From positions 1,364,001 through 1,428,000 of the forward strand of contig NZ_JACCCO010000001.1 in NCBI RefSeq assembly GCF_013409935.1: a stretch of DNA of 64,000 bases, written 5' to 3'. Positions 1 through 9,100 of this stretch are shown piece after piece; the first letter of the stretch is position 1, and each line of letters begins with the position of its first letter. A model generated the notes under the pieces. That model had not been told where the DNA came from. It searched no databases and was given only the letters and a program-made list of their open reading frames with translations. The position numbers were made by a program, and so were the translations under genes. The stretch comes from Streptosporangium sandarakinum (GTDB taxonomy: Bacteria > Actinomycetota > Actinomycetes > Streptosporangiales > Streptosporangiaceae).

Positions 1-532
1 GTCGATCCAGGAGGTCATCGCCCTGCTGCGCGGCGACGAGAGCCCCCTGGACCATGTCGAGGTACGGCGGGCGACCTACGAGCGCTACGCCGCCCTGCCC
101 GCCTACCCCACGCTGATCGTCGGCCGCTTCGACCCCGAGCGCTGGGCCGCCGACCCGGACCGGCGGCGTGACCTCTTCGACGCCCGGGGCGGCGGCGTGC
201 CGGTGAGCGAGACGGTCACCGGGTTCCCCGGGGCGCCCGGGATCGTCGAGGGCACGGCCCGCGTCATCGACTCCCCCGAGGACGGCGACCGGCTCGCCCC
301 GGGCGAGATCCTCGTGACGACGCTGACCAACATCGGCTGGACCCCGATGTTCCCCCGCGCCGCCGCCGTCGTCACCGACATGGGCGCGCCCCTGTCGCAC
401 GCCTCGATCGTCGCGCGCGAGCTGGGCATTCCGGCGGTGGTCGGCACCGGCAACGCGACCATGCGCCTGCGCGACGGCGACCGGATCAGGGTGGACGGCG
501 AGCGCGGCACCGTGGAGGTCCTCACCGCCTGA
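1..532 (+). CDS. PEP-utilizing enzyme, C-terminal phosphohistidine domain (5' end outside window)
   Basis: The reading frame is open from base 2 and ends at a TGA at 530-532, so only the last ~176 residues are present. They form a PEP-utilizing 'mobile' (swivelling phosphohistidine) domain. The segment APLSHASIVARELGIP holds the expected phosphorylatable His, and the GD-I-VDGERGTV ending is typical. This domain closes PEP synthases, rifampicin phosphotransferases and related dikinases. The catalytic and nucleotide-binding parts lie upstream of the window, so the substrate cannot be decided. A second PEP enzyme, ppdK, lies at 52 kb and is unrelated in position. Confidence 0.8.
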   Translation, partial: SIQEVIALLRGDESPLDHVEVRRATYERYAALPAYPTLIVGRFDPERWAADPDRRRDLFDARGGGVPVSETVTGFPGAPGIVEGTARVIDSPEDGDRLAPGEILVTTLTNIGWTPMFPRAAAVVTDMGAPLSHASIVARELGIPAVVGTGNATMRLRDGDRIRVDGERGTVEVLTA

Positions 533-569
533 CGGCGGCACGCGGCGCCGGGGCTCTAAGCTGCCGGTC

Positions 570-1496
570 ATGCGATGCCTCCCCCCGATCGGCGCCGGTC
601 CGCGGCGCCCTGCCGCCGCCGTCCGCCGGACCGCCCCCGCGGTGGTCGCCTGCCTGACCGCCTTCATGGCCACGTGCGCGACCGCGATGCCGTACGGGGC
701 GGCCGCGCGGGCCGACTCGGTCGCGGATCCGCGCGCCGCCACGCGGGTCCTCCCGGCGGCGCCGTACGGGACGACCGCGCGGCCTCACGGAACGGCCGGC
801 CGGGCCGGGTCCGCCGGGAGCCCGTCGCTGGGGAGGGGAAGGCCGGCGGTCACATCGTGCCCCGAGCCGCCGCTCGTCGACGGCGGGATCCCCCGGTCGC
901 GGGAGTACCTCACGGCGATCATGGGATGCCTGAACAGGTCGTGGTCCGGCCACTTCGCGCGTGCCGGACTGCGTTTCCGCGCGCCCACGGTCCGCTTCTA
1001 CGAGGAGCCCGCCGAGCGCGTGTGCGGCGTACCCTGGCCCACCGGCGCGGCGGCCTTCTACTGCACGGAGAAGGCCACGGTGGTGTTCCCGCTCACCGGC
1101 GACTGGATCGAGGGCCGGACCGACCTGTACCCGCTGAAGATCGCGGCGCACGAGTACGGTCACCACCTGCAGAGCCTCACCGGCTTCCGGGCCCGCTACG
1201 AGGCCCGCGCCCGCGCGGACCGTGCCCGCCGGGCCGAGCTCAACCGCCGCTACGAGCTGCAGGCGGACTGCCTGTCGGGAGTGTTCCTGGGCAGCGTGCG
1301 CGGCTCCCTGTCCCGCACCGCGCCGGACTGGACGGCGCTGTCGGAGGCGATCCGGGCCGCCGGCGACGACGGTGACGGCGGCCCGCGCACCCACGGCACC
1401 GGCGCCCACCGGGCCCACTGGTTCGACCGCGGCCTCCGCACGGTCTCCCCGGCCGCCTGCGACACCTGGGCGGCCCCGCCGTCCGCGGTGTCGTGA
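570..1496 (+). CDS. Secreted neutral zinc metallopeptidase-like protein (YpfJ-type)
   Basis: 308 residues from the ATG at 570, 37 bp after the previous stop. A basic N-terminus is followed by a hydrophobic stretch (about residues 22-40), consistent with secretion. The core has the zincin motif HEYGHH (in KIAAHEYGHHLQ), and further on ELQADCLSGVF, the E-x-x-A-D-C signature of the YpfJ/'putative neutral zinc metallopeptidase' family that supplies the third metal ligand. Residues 40-100 are low-complexity (Ala/Gly/Arg) and probably a flexible linker. Substrate unknown. It is followed by a repeat-rich spacer and a PucR regulator. Confidence 0.75.
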   Translation: MRCLPPIGAGPRRPAAAVRRTAPAVVACLTAFMATCATAMPYGAAARADSVADPRAATRVLPAAPYGTTARPHGTAGRAGSAGSPSLGRGRPAVTSCPEPPLVDGGIPRSREYLTAIMGCLNRSWSGHFARAGLRFRAPTVRFYEEPAERVCGVPWPTGAAAFYCTEKATVVFPLTGDWIEGRTDLYPLKIAAHEYGHHLQSLTGFRARYEARARADRARRAELNRRYELQADCLSGVFLGSVRGSLSRTAPDWTALSEAIRAAGDDGDGGPRTHGTGAHRAHWFDRGLRTVSPAACDTWAAPPSAVS

Positions 1497-1499
1497 CCG

Positions 1500-1634
1500 G
1501 CGGAGCCGCCCCGGCGGGCACGGACGGCACGGGCGGCACGGCGGGTGGAGACGGCACGGCGGGTACGAATAGCACGACGGGTACGGGCGGCGCGGGTGTC
1601 CCGGCGGGCACGGACGGCACGGTGAGGGAGGTGG
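1500..1634 (+). repeat. Imperfect short tandem repeats between peptidase and PucR genes
   Basis: The spacer is built from repeats around GGGCACGGACGGCACGG with degenerate GGCGGGTA/GGCACGGC units, beginning just after the upstream stop codon. Two near-identical copies of CCGGCGGGCACGGACGGCACGG bracket the array. No gene is recognised here. Confidence 0.6.
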
Positions 1635-1638
1635 GCGC

Positions 1639-3183
1639 GTGCTGAGACTGGACCGGCTGGTGAACGTCCTCGGCGGATACGGCGCCCGCCTGTGCTGCGC
1701 CCCGGCGTCGCGGGCGGTGGAGCTGCGCAGCGTGGCGGTGCACGACCCGACCGACCCTCACCCCGCGACCGGCGACGTCTTCCTGTCGGTCGGCGTGGAC
1801 TCGGCGGCCGACGCCGTACGGCTGGCCCGCGCGGCGCGGGCCGCCGCGGTGCTGGTGCGCGGGCGGCCGCCGCTGGACGAGGAGGCCCTGGCCGGCGCCC
1901 GGGACGCCGGGATCGCCGTGCTGCTGGTGGAGCCGGAGGTGTCGTGGAGCCAGCTGGCCGGCGTGGTGTACGGGCTGGTGGTCGAGGGCCGCCAGACCGA
2001 CGCCGGGCGGGGGCCCACCGACCTGTTCGCCCTGGCCGACGCGCTGGCGGCCGAGGTCGGCTCCGCGGTGACGATCGAGGACCAGATGTCGCGGGTGCTG
2101 GCCTACTCCGGTTCGCAGCAGGCCGCCGACCCGGCACGGCTGGAGACGATCCTGGGCCGGCGGGTGCCGGAGGCGATGCGCCGGCTGTTCGAGCGCGGGG
2201 GCGTCTTCGCGCACCTGACGACCTCCGACGAGCCTCTGTTCGTCGAGCCCTCGCCCGAACACGGCCTGCGGGGACGCATGGTGGTCGCGGTGCGCGCCGG
2301 ACGCGAGCTGCTCGGCTCGATCTGGGTGGAGTGCGAGCGCCCGCTGCCCGAGGAGCGCCGGGTCGTCCTCGTGGACGGGGCGCGGGCCGTCGCGCTGCAC
2401 CTGCTGCGGTCCCGGGTCGGCGCCGATCTGGAGCGCCAGGTGGAGTCGGACCTCGTCATCCGGCTGCTGGAGGGCACGGCCGAGGCGCCCTCCCTGGTCA
2501 GCAGGCTCGGCCTGCCCCGGGGCCGGTTCCGGGTGATCGCGTTGCAGGCCCACGTCGCCGAGGAGCGGCACGCGGCGATCCTGCTGGCCTTCGAACGCGC
2601 GACCACGGGGTTCGGCTGGTCCCGGCCGGGACGCAGCGCGCTGTTCGGCAACACCCTGTACACCGTGCTGCCCTGCGGCGGCGACCCCGGGCCCGCCCGC
2701 GACTGGCTCGCCTCGATCGTGAACGTCCTGCCGCGGCGGGTCACCGTGTTCGCCGGCGTCGGCGGAGCCGCGGACCTGGGCCAGTTGCCCGCGAGCCGGC
2801 AGGAGGCCGACGAGAGCCTCGCCCTGCGGGCCGCCCGGCCCGGCGGCGACCTGGCGGTCGTCTACGACGAGTCGTGGGACGGGATCCTGCTGCAGCGTCT
2901 GCGGGCGGCCGCCTCCGCCGGGCGCGTCCCGGCCCGCGGGCCCGTCGCCGAGCTGACCCGGCACGACGCCGAGCACGGCACCCGGTACATCGCGACGCTG
3001 CGCGCCTGGCTGGAGGAGCAGGGGGACCCGGTCGCCGCCGGGAGCCGCCTGGGCGTCCACCCCAACACCGTCCGCTACCGGCTGCGCCGGATGGGGGAGA
3101 TCACGAGCCTGCAGCTGGAGCTGCCGGAGAAGCGGCTGGCGATGATCATCGCGCTGGCCGCCGGGCAGGACGAGCGGTCCTGA
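1639..3183 (+). CDS. PucR family transcriptional regulator
   Basis: 514 residues from a GTG at 1639, preceded by GAGGGAGGTGG, a good ribosome binding site. The N-terminal ~130 residues resemble the PucR sensory domain. The middle holds a GGDEF-like/CdaR linker, and the C-terminus carries the PucR-type helix-turn-helix (AAGSRLGVHPNTVRYRLRRMGEI). This family commonly activates catabolic genes for purines, amino acids or proline in response to a small ligand. The next gene, in the same direction, is an FAD amino-acid dehydrogenase, the plausible target; that link is inferred from position only. Confidence 0.85.
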   Translation: MLRLDRLVNVLGGYGARLCCAPASRAVELRSVAVHDPTDPHPATGDVFLSVGVDSAADAVRLARAARAAAVLVRGRPPLDEEALAGARDAGIAVLLVEPEVSWSQLAGVVYGLVVEGRQTDAGRGPTDLFALADALAAEVGSAVTIEDQMSRVLAYSGSQQAADPARLETILGRRVPEAMRRLFERGGVFAHLTTSDEPLFVEPSPEHGLRGRMVVAVRAGRELLGSIWVECERPLPEERRVVLVDGARAVALHLLRSRVGADLERQVESDLVIRLLEGTAEAPSLVSRLGLPRGRFRVIALQAHVAEERHAAILLAFERATTGFGWSRPGRSALFGNTLYTVLPCGGDPGPARDWLASIVNVLPRRVTVFAGVGGAADLGQLPASRQEADESLALRAARPGGDLAVVYDESWDGILLQRLRAAASAGRVPARGPVAELTRHDAEHGTRYIATLRAWLEEQGDPVAAGSRLGVHPNTVRYRLRRMGEITSLQLELPEKRLAMIIALAAGQDERS

Positions 3184-3230
3184 CCCCGGGCGGCGGCCCG
3201 GCCTTCCGGCGTCCGCGGCGGCCCCGAAGG

Positions 3231-3289
3231 CGTCCCGGCGTCTCCCGGGAACGTCCCGGCGTCTCCCGAAGGCGTCCCGGCGGCCCGGG
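3231..3289 (+). repeat. 21-bp tandem repeat, ~2.8 copies
   Basis: Units start with CGTCCCGGCGTCTCCCG at 3231 and 3252, with a partial copy at 3273. The array occupies the otherwise featureless 286-bp gap between the PucR gene and the oxidoreductase. The rest of the gap (3290-3469) shows several CGTACG-type words but no gene. Confidence 0.7.
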
Positions 3290-3469
3290 TGTTTGTCGCG
3301 GCCGGACAAGCCCGGCGCCCCCGGTTGTCCGGCGCCGACAGACCGTTCCCGCGCCGGGCGCGTCATGCTCGTGCCACGTGGGCAAGACCCGCGTCGGGCG
3401 TACGACGAGCGTACGTCCGCCGGACGCCGTGCGTACGGCGAGCGGACGAGTCGGAGCGGAGAGGTTGTC

Positions 3470-4720
3470 ATGGGCATCGAGGGCGGACCGCGCACGGCGG
3501 TGGTGATCGGCGCCGGCGTGGTGGGACTGTCCACCGCCTGGTTCCTGCAGGAGCGCGGTGTGGAGGTCACCGTGGTCGACCGCGACGGCGTCGCCGCGGG
3601 CGCGTCGTGGGGCAACGCGGGCTGGCTCTCCCCGGGGCTGGCCATCCCGCTGAACGAGCCCGGGGTGCTGCGCTACGGCATGCGCTCCCTGCTGGACCCG
3701 AGCGCCCCGCTGCACGTGCCGGCCACGCTGGACACGAAGCTGTGGTCCTTCCTCACCCGGTTCGCCGCCAACTGCACCTGGCGGTCGTGGGGCCGCGCCG
3801 TACAGGCCAACCTCCCGTTCAACGAGGAGTGCCTGGAGGCGTTCGACGTGCTCACCGCCAACGGCGTCGAGTCCCCCACGATCGAGGCGCCGATCCTGGC
3901 CGGGTTCGAGACCTCGCGCCAGGCCGTGGGCCTCCTGCACGAGCTGCGCCGGATCAACCGGTCCGGGCTGCACATCGACTACGAGGTGCTCGACCGCGAC
4001 CGCCTCTCCGGGTACGCGCCGCAGCTCTCCTCCGGGGTGCGGGTCGGGATCCGGCTGGACGGCCAGCGCTACGTCGACCCCGGGGAGTTCACCCGCTCGC
4101 TGGCCCGCTCGGTCGTCGCCCGCGGCGGCGTCATCCGGTCCGGCTTCCGGGTGACCGGGGTGGATGACGACGCGGGCCGGCTCACCGTCCGGTCCGGCGC
4201 GGGGGACGGCGTCACCGCCGACGCCGTCGTCCTGGCCACCGGCGCCTGGCTGAACGTGCTCGGCCGGGAGTGGGGGGTGCGGACGCCGGTGCGCGCCGGA
4301 CGCGGCTACTCCTTCACCGTGCCGACCACCGAGCCGGTGCCGGGGCCGATCTACCTGCCCGCCGTACGCGTGGCCTGCACGCCGTACCAGGGCGGGCTGC
4401 GCGTCGCCGGGACGATGGAGTTCCGCGACGCGGACGCCCCCCTGGAGCCGCGGCGGGTCCAGTCCATCATCGAGTCCGCCCGGCCGCTGCTGGCCGGCGT
4501 CTCCTGGGAGGAGCGCACCGACACCTGGGTCGGCCCCCGCCCCGTCACGCCCGACGGGCGGCCGCTCGTCGGCGCGACCAACGCGCCGGGACGGTTCGTC
4601 GCGGGCGGGCACGGCATGTGGGGGTTCACCCACGGGCCGGTGACCGGGCGCATGCTCGCCGAGCAGATCACCACCGGCAAGCAGCCCGGGGCCCTGCGTG
4701 ACTTCGACCCCACCCGCTGA
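3470..4720 (+). CDS. FAD-dependent D-amino-acid dehydrogenase-type oxidoreductase
   Basis: 416 residues. The ATG at 3470 is chosen over an in-frame start at 3293 because it has a ribosome binding site (GGAGAGG) and begins immediately before the FAD-binding Rossmann motif VVIGAGVVGLSTAWFLQERG. The C-terminal DAO-fold signature GRFVAGGHGMWGFTHGP is present. The family (DadA/glycine oxidase-like) oxidises D-amino acids or other secondary amines, passing electrons to quinones. The preceding PucR regulator suggests inducible amino-acid catabolism. Substrate not determinable. Its 3' end has been tandemly duplicated (see repeat at 4715). Confidence 0.85.
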   Translation: MGIEGGPRTAVVIGAGVVGLSTAWFLQERGVEVTVVDRDGVAAGASWGNAGWLSPGLAIPLNEPGVLRYGMRSLLDPSAPLHVPATLDTKLWSFLTRFAANCTWRSWGRAVQANLPFNEECLEAFDVLTANGVESPTIEAPILAGFETSRQAVGLLHELRRINRSGLHIDYEVLDRDRLSGYAPQLSSGVRVGIRLDGQRYVDPGEFTRSLARSVVARGGVIRSGFRVTGVDDDAGRLTVRSGAGDGVTADAVVLATGAWLNVLGREWGVRTPVRAGRGYSFTVPTTEPVPGPIYLPAVRVACTPYQGGLRVAGTMEFRDADAPLEPRRVQSIIESARPLLAGVSWEERTDTWVGPRPVTPDGRPLVGATNAPGRFVAGGHGMWGFTHGPVTGRMLAEQITTGKQPGALRDFDPTR

Positions 4721-4768
4721 GGAGCCCATCCGCTGAAGACCTCATCAGCTGAGAGCCTCATCCGCTGA
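4715..4768 (+). repeat. 16-bp tandem repeat spanning the oxidoreductase stop codon
   Basis: Units CGCTGAGGAGCCCATC (4715), CGCTGAAGACCTCATC (4731), AGCTGAGAGCCTCATC (4747), then a partial CGCTGAGC (4763). The first unit contains the last sense codon and stop (CGC TGA) of the upstream gene, so the array duplicated the gene's very end and repeated the TGA. Confidence 0.8.
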
Positions 4769-4865
4769 GCGAACCCACCGCCGTCCGCGCCGCCCGGCGC
4801 GGGCGGCGGTGGCATGAGAACCTTTGCCGCCTCCTGACCGGTATGTGTCATTGGGACGAGGCGAT

Positions 4866-4879
4866 GGGACCAAAGACCC
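4866..4879 (+). promoter_or_regulatory. DosR/DevR-type dormancy box upstream of narK
   Basis: GGGACCAAAGACCC matches the mycobacterial DosR core GGGACTWWAGTCCC at 12 of 14 positions and is nearly palindromic. It lies 73 bp upstream of the narK start, a usual distance for activation. Nitrate reductase and transport genes are known targets of DevR/OsdR-type hypoxia regulators in actinobacteria. The assignment is from pattern only; no dosR gene is in the window. Confidence 0.55.
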
Positions 4880-4951
4880 TGATGTTCAACCAGCCATCCG
4901 GGGAAGGTACCTCCGAACGCTCGCCGCCAGGGACCGGAGGCTTTCATCGCG

Positions 4952-6166
4952 ATGAGGACCACCCCGCAGACCGCCCCGCGGGCGACCGGAGCCGGAGGAG
5001 GCGCGACGGTCGCGCTGATACTGGCGACGGTCGCGTTCGCGGTGAACTTCTGGGCCTGGGCCCTGCTCAGCCCGCTCGGCCCGGCCTACCAGGAGCTTCT
5101 CCGGCTGAGTCCCGGCGAGGTGTCGATCCTGGTCGCCGTCCCGGTCATCGTCGGGTCGCTGGGCCGGATCGTGCTGGGCGGGCTGACCGACCGCTACGGC
5201 GGGCGCGCGGTCTTCGCGGTGGCGAGCCTGCTGGGCGTGGTGCCCGTGGTGTTCCTGGCCTTCGTCGAGAACTACCCGGCGCTGCTGACCGGCGGGTTCC
5301 TGCTCGGCATGACGGGGGCGACCTTCGCGATCGGCGTGCCGTACGTCAACGCGTGGTATCCGCCGGAGCGCCGCGGGCTGGCGCTGGGGATCTTCGGCAT
5401 GGGCAACATCGGCACCGCGATCTCCGGCTTCGCCACCCCGTGGCTGGCGGACTCCTACGGGCGCAGGGCGCCGTTCTTCGTGGTCGCCGCCGCGCTCGTC
5501 GTGGTCGGCGTGGTCTTCTGGCTGGTGGGCCGGAACGCCCCGGGCACCCGGCCGGCCGCCGAGCCGTTCACCACCCGGTTCCTCGTCGCGGCACGGCTGC
5601 GCGTCACCCGTGAGCTGGCGGCGATGTACGCGCTGACCTTCGGCGGGTTCGTCGCCTTCGGCGTCTACCTGCCGCTGTACCTCAAGTCCGGTTACGGCCT
5701 GACCACCGCCGACGCCGCGGCCCGCGCCGCCGGGTTCGTGGTGCTGGCCACCCTCGCCCGGCCCGCGGGCGGCTGGCTGTCCGACCGGCTGGGCGGCCGC
5801 CCGGTGCTGGCCGTGGCGCTGGCGGTCGTGACGGCGTGCGCGGTCGTGGTGGCCTTCACCCCGGCGATGCCGCTGGCCACGGCCGCCTTCCTGGCCATGG
5901 CCGCGGCGCTCGGCGTGGGCAACGGCGCGGTGTTCGCCCTGCTGGGGCGGATGATCCCGGGCCCGATGGTCGGCAGCGCGACCGGCGTGGTCGGCGCGGC
6001 CGGCGGGCTCGGCGGGTTCCTGCCGCCGATCGTGATGGGGCTGATCTACCAGGCGACCGGCTCCTACGCCATCGGGCTGATGCTGCTTGCGACGGTCGCC
6101 GCCGCCGCGTTCGTCTACTGCCGCTTCGCGCTCGGCGCGAAGGAGCCGAAGGAGGGCACCGCATGA
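4952..6166 (+). CDS. narK: NarK-type nitrate/nitrite transporter (MFS)
   Basis: 404 residues with about twelve hydrophobic helices. The MFS loop motif GRIVLGGLTDRYGGR follows helix 2, and the glycine-rich helices (MTGATFAIGVPYVNAWYPPERRGLALGIFGMGNIG) carry the NarK/NasA nitrate signature pattern. It would import nitrate and/or export nitrite. The ATG at 4952 is preceded by GGAGG 11 bp upstream. The stop overlaps narG by ATGA, so transport and reduction are translated together. A DosR-type box lies upstream. Confidence 0.9.
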   Translation: MRTTPQTAPRATGAGGGATVALILATVAFAVNFWAWALLSPLGPAYQELLRLSPGEVSILVAVPVIVGSLGRIVLGGLTDRYGGRAVFAVASLLGVVPVVFLAFVENYPALLTGGFLLGMTGATFAIGVPYVNAWYPPERRGLALGIFGMGNIGTAISGFATPWLADSYGRRAPFFVVAAALVVVGVVFWLVGRNAPGTRPAAEPFTTRFLVAARLRVTRELAAMYALTFGGFVAFGVYLPLYLKSGYGLTTADAAARAAGFVVLATLARPAGGWLSDRLGGRPVLAVALAVVTACAVVVAFTPAMPLATAAFLAMAAALGVGNGAVFALLGRMIPGPMVGSATGVVGAAGGLGGFLPPIVMGLIYQATGSYAIGLMLLATVAAAAFVYCRFALGAKEPKEGTA

Positions 6167-9100
6167 CCGCCGTGGATGGACCCGTCAGCGACGCCCTGCT
6201 CCGGCTGGGCCGCCACCTGCGCCCCGGGGAGGTGTCCCCAGACCTGCGGACGCTGCATCAGATCGGCGGCCGCCAGGGCGACGCCTTCTACCGCGACCGG
6301 TGGAGCCACGACAAGGTGGTGCGCTCCACACACGGGGTGAACTGCACCGGCTCCTGCTCGTGGAAGGTCTACGTCAAGGACGGGATCATCACCTGGGAGG
6401 CGCAGCAGACCGACTACCCCAGCGTCGGGCCCGACCGGCCGGCGTACGAGCCGCGCGGCTGCCCGCGGGGCGCCGCGTTCTCCTGGTACACCTACTCCCC
6501 CACCCGGGTCCGCTTCCCCTACGCCCGCGGCGTGCTGGTGGAGATGTACCGGGAGGCGAAGGCGCGGCTCGGCGACCCGGTGGCCGCCTGGGCCGACGTC
6601 GTCTCCGACCCGGTACGGCGCCGCCGCTACCAGTCGGCCCGGGGCAAGGGCGGCCTGGTCCGCGTCACCTGGGACGAGGCGACGGAGATGATCGCCGCCG
6701 CGCACGTGCACACGATCAGGACGTACGGCCCCGACCGGGTCGCCGGGTTCTCCCCCATCCCCGCGATGTCCATGGTCTCCCACGCCGCGGGATCCCGGTT
6801 CGTCTCGCTGATCGGCGGCACCATGCTGTCGTTCTACGACTGGTACGCCGACCTGCCGGTCGCCTCCCCGCAGGTCTTCGGCGACCAGACCGACGTGCCT
6901 GAGTCGGCCGACTGGTGGGACGCCGCCTACCTGATGCTGTGGGGCTCCAACGTTCCGGTCACCCGCACCCCCGACGCGCACTACATGGCCGAGGCCCGCT
7001 ACCGCGGCCAGAAGGTCGTGGTCGTCTCCCCCGACTACAGCGACGCGACCAAGTTCGCCGACGAGTGGCTGGCCCCGCACCCGGGCACCGACGGCGCGCT
7101 GGCCATGGCCATGGGCCACGTGATCCTGAAGGAGTTCTTCGCCGACCGGCGGACGCCCTACTTCGACGACTACATCCGGCGCCACACCGACCTGCCGTTC
7201 CTGGTCGCGCTGGAGGAGCGCGACGGCTCCCTGGTGCCCGGGAAGTTCCTGACCGCCGCCGACCTCGGCGAGGAGGGGGCGGAGGCGGCGTTCAAGACGG
7301 TGCTCCTGGACCGGACGACCGGCGGCCCGGCCGTGCCCAACGGCTCACTCGGCTTCCGCTACTCCGCCGAGGGCGAAGGCCGCTGGAACCTCGACCTCGG
7401 CGACATCGACCCGGCGGCGTCCCTGCACGGCCTGCCCGGGGCCGAGGCCGTACCGGTCGCGCTGCCCCGGTTCGACCAGCCGGACGGCGACGGGGTGCTG
7501 CGCCGCGGGGTGCCCGCGCTGCGGGTCGCGGACCGCCTCGTCACCACGGTCTTCGACCTCCTGCTCGCCCAGTACGGCGTGGCCCGCCCCGGCCTGCCGG
7601 GCGGCTGGCCGGCCTCCTACGAGGACGCGGCCGAGCCGTACACCCCCGCCTGGCAGGAGGCGGTGACCGGGGTGCCGGCGGCGCGGGCGGCGCGGATCGC
7701 CCGCGAGTTCGCCCGCACCGCCGAGGAGTCCGGCGGCCGCTCGATGATCATCATGGGGGCGGGCACCAACCACTGGTTCCACTCCGACACGATCTACCGG
7801 TCGTTCCTGGCGCTGACCACGCTGACCGGCTGCCAGGGCGTCAACGGCGGCGGCTGGGCGCACTACGTGGGTCAGGAGAAGTGCCGGCCCGTCACCGGCT
7901 GGGCGCAGCTCGCGGGCGGGCTCGACTGGGCGCGCCCGCCCCGGCAGATGATCGGCACCGCCTACTGGTACCTGCACACCGACCAGTGGCGCTACGACAC
8001 CTACACCGCCGACACCGTCTCCTCCCCGCTCGGCGACGGCTCGTTCGCCGGGAAGTCCACCGCGGACCTGCTGTCGCAGTCGGCCCGGCTGGGCTGGATG
8101 CCGTCGTACCCGACGTTCGACCGCAACCCCCTGGACCTGGCCGACGAGGCCGCCGCGGCCGGGCTGGAGCCGGGACCGTACATCGCCGGGCGGGTCGCCT
8201 CGGGCGCCCTCGGCTTCGCCTGCGAGGACCCCGACGCGCCGGGCAACTGGCCGCGGGTGCTGACGGTGTGGCGTGCCAACCTGCTGGGCTCCTCGGCCAA
8301 GGGCAACGAGTACTTCCTGCGCCACCTGCTGGGCACCGACTCCTCGGTGCGGGCGGAGGAGGCCGCGCCCGACCAGCGGCCCGGCGACGTGCGCTGGCGC
8401 GAGGAGGCGCCACAGGGCAAGCTCGACCTGCTGCTGTCGCTGGACTTCCGCATGACGTCCACGACGCTGTTCTCCGACATCGTGCTGCCCGCCGCGACGT
8501 GGTACGAGAAGCACGACCTGTCGTCGACCGACATGCACCCGTTCGTACACGCCTTCTCCCCCGCGATCGACCCGCCCTGGCAGACCCGCACCGACTTCGC
8601 CGCGTTCGCCGCCATCGCCAAGGCGTTCAGCGCCCTGGCCCGCACCCATCTCGGGGTACGGCGGGACGTGGTGGCGGTGCCGCTGCTGCACGACACCCCC
8701 GACGAGCTGGCCACCCCGCACGGCCGGGTGCGCGACTGGCGGCTGACCGGGGAGACGCCCGTGCCCGGCCGGGACTTCCCGAAGATCGTGACGGTCGAGC
8801 GCGACTACGGCGCCGTCGCGGAGAAGATGGCGGCGCTCGGCCCCCTGACGGACCGGCTCGGCGCCACGACCAAGGGCGTCACCTACGACGTGGCCGAGGA
8901 GGTGGACCGGCTGCGGAGCCTCAACGGCGCCGTCCGCGGCGGTGCGGCCGACGGCCGGCCGTCCCTGGCCCGCGACGTCGACATGTGCGAGGCGATCCTC
9001 GCCCTGTCGGGCACCACCAACGGGCGGCTGGCCGCGCAGGGGTTCGCCACGCTGGCCCGCCGTACCGGGACCTCCTTCGACGGCCTAGCCGACGAGCACA

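Noticed and set aside
1240-3645. Minus-strand open frame of 801 codons across the PucR gene
   Set aside because: It is the antisense shadow of high-GC coding sequence: composition is Gln/Arg/Gly/Pro-rich without domains, while the plus strand encodes a complete PucR protein.
4715-4768. 16-bp repeats before narK considered as regulator binding sites
   Set aside because: The first unit contains the end of the upstream coding sequence, so gene-end duplication is the simpler explanation.
5836-6165. Extension of the narG reading frame upstream to 5836
   Set aside because: This part overlaps narK in another frame and is not NarG-like; the ATG at 6163 has the standard overlap and starts the conserved sequence.
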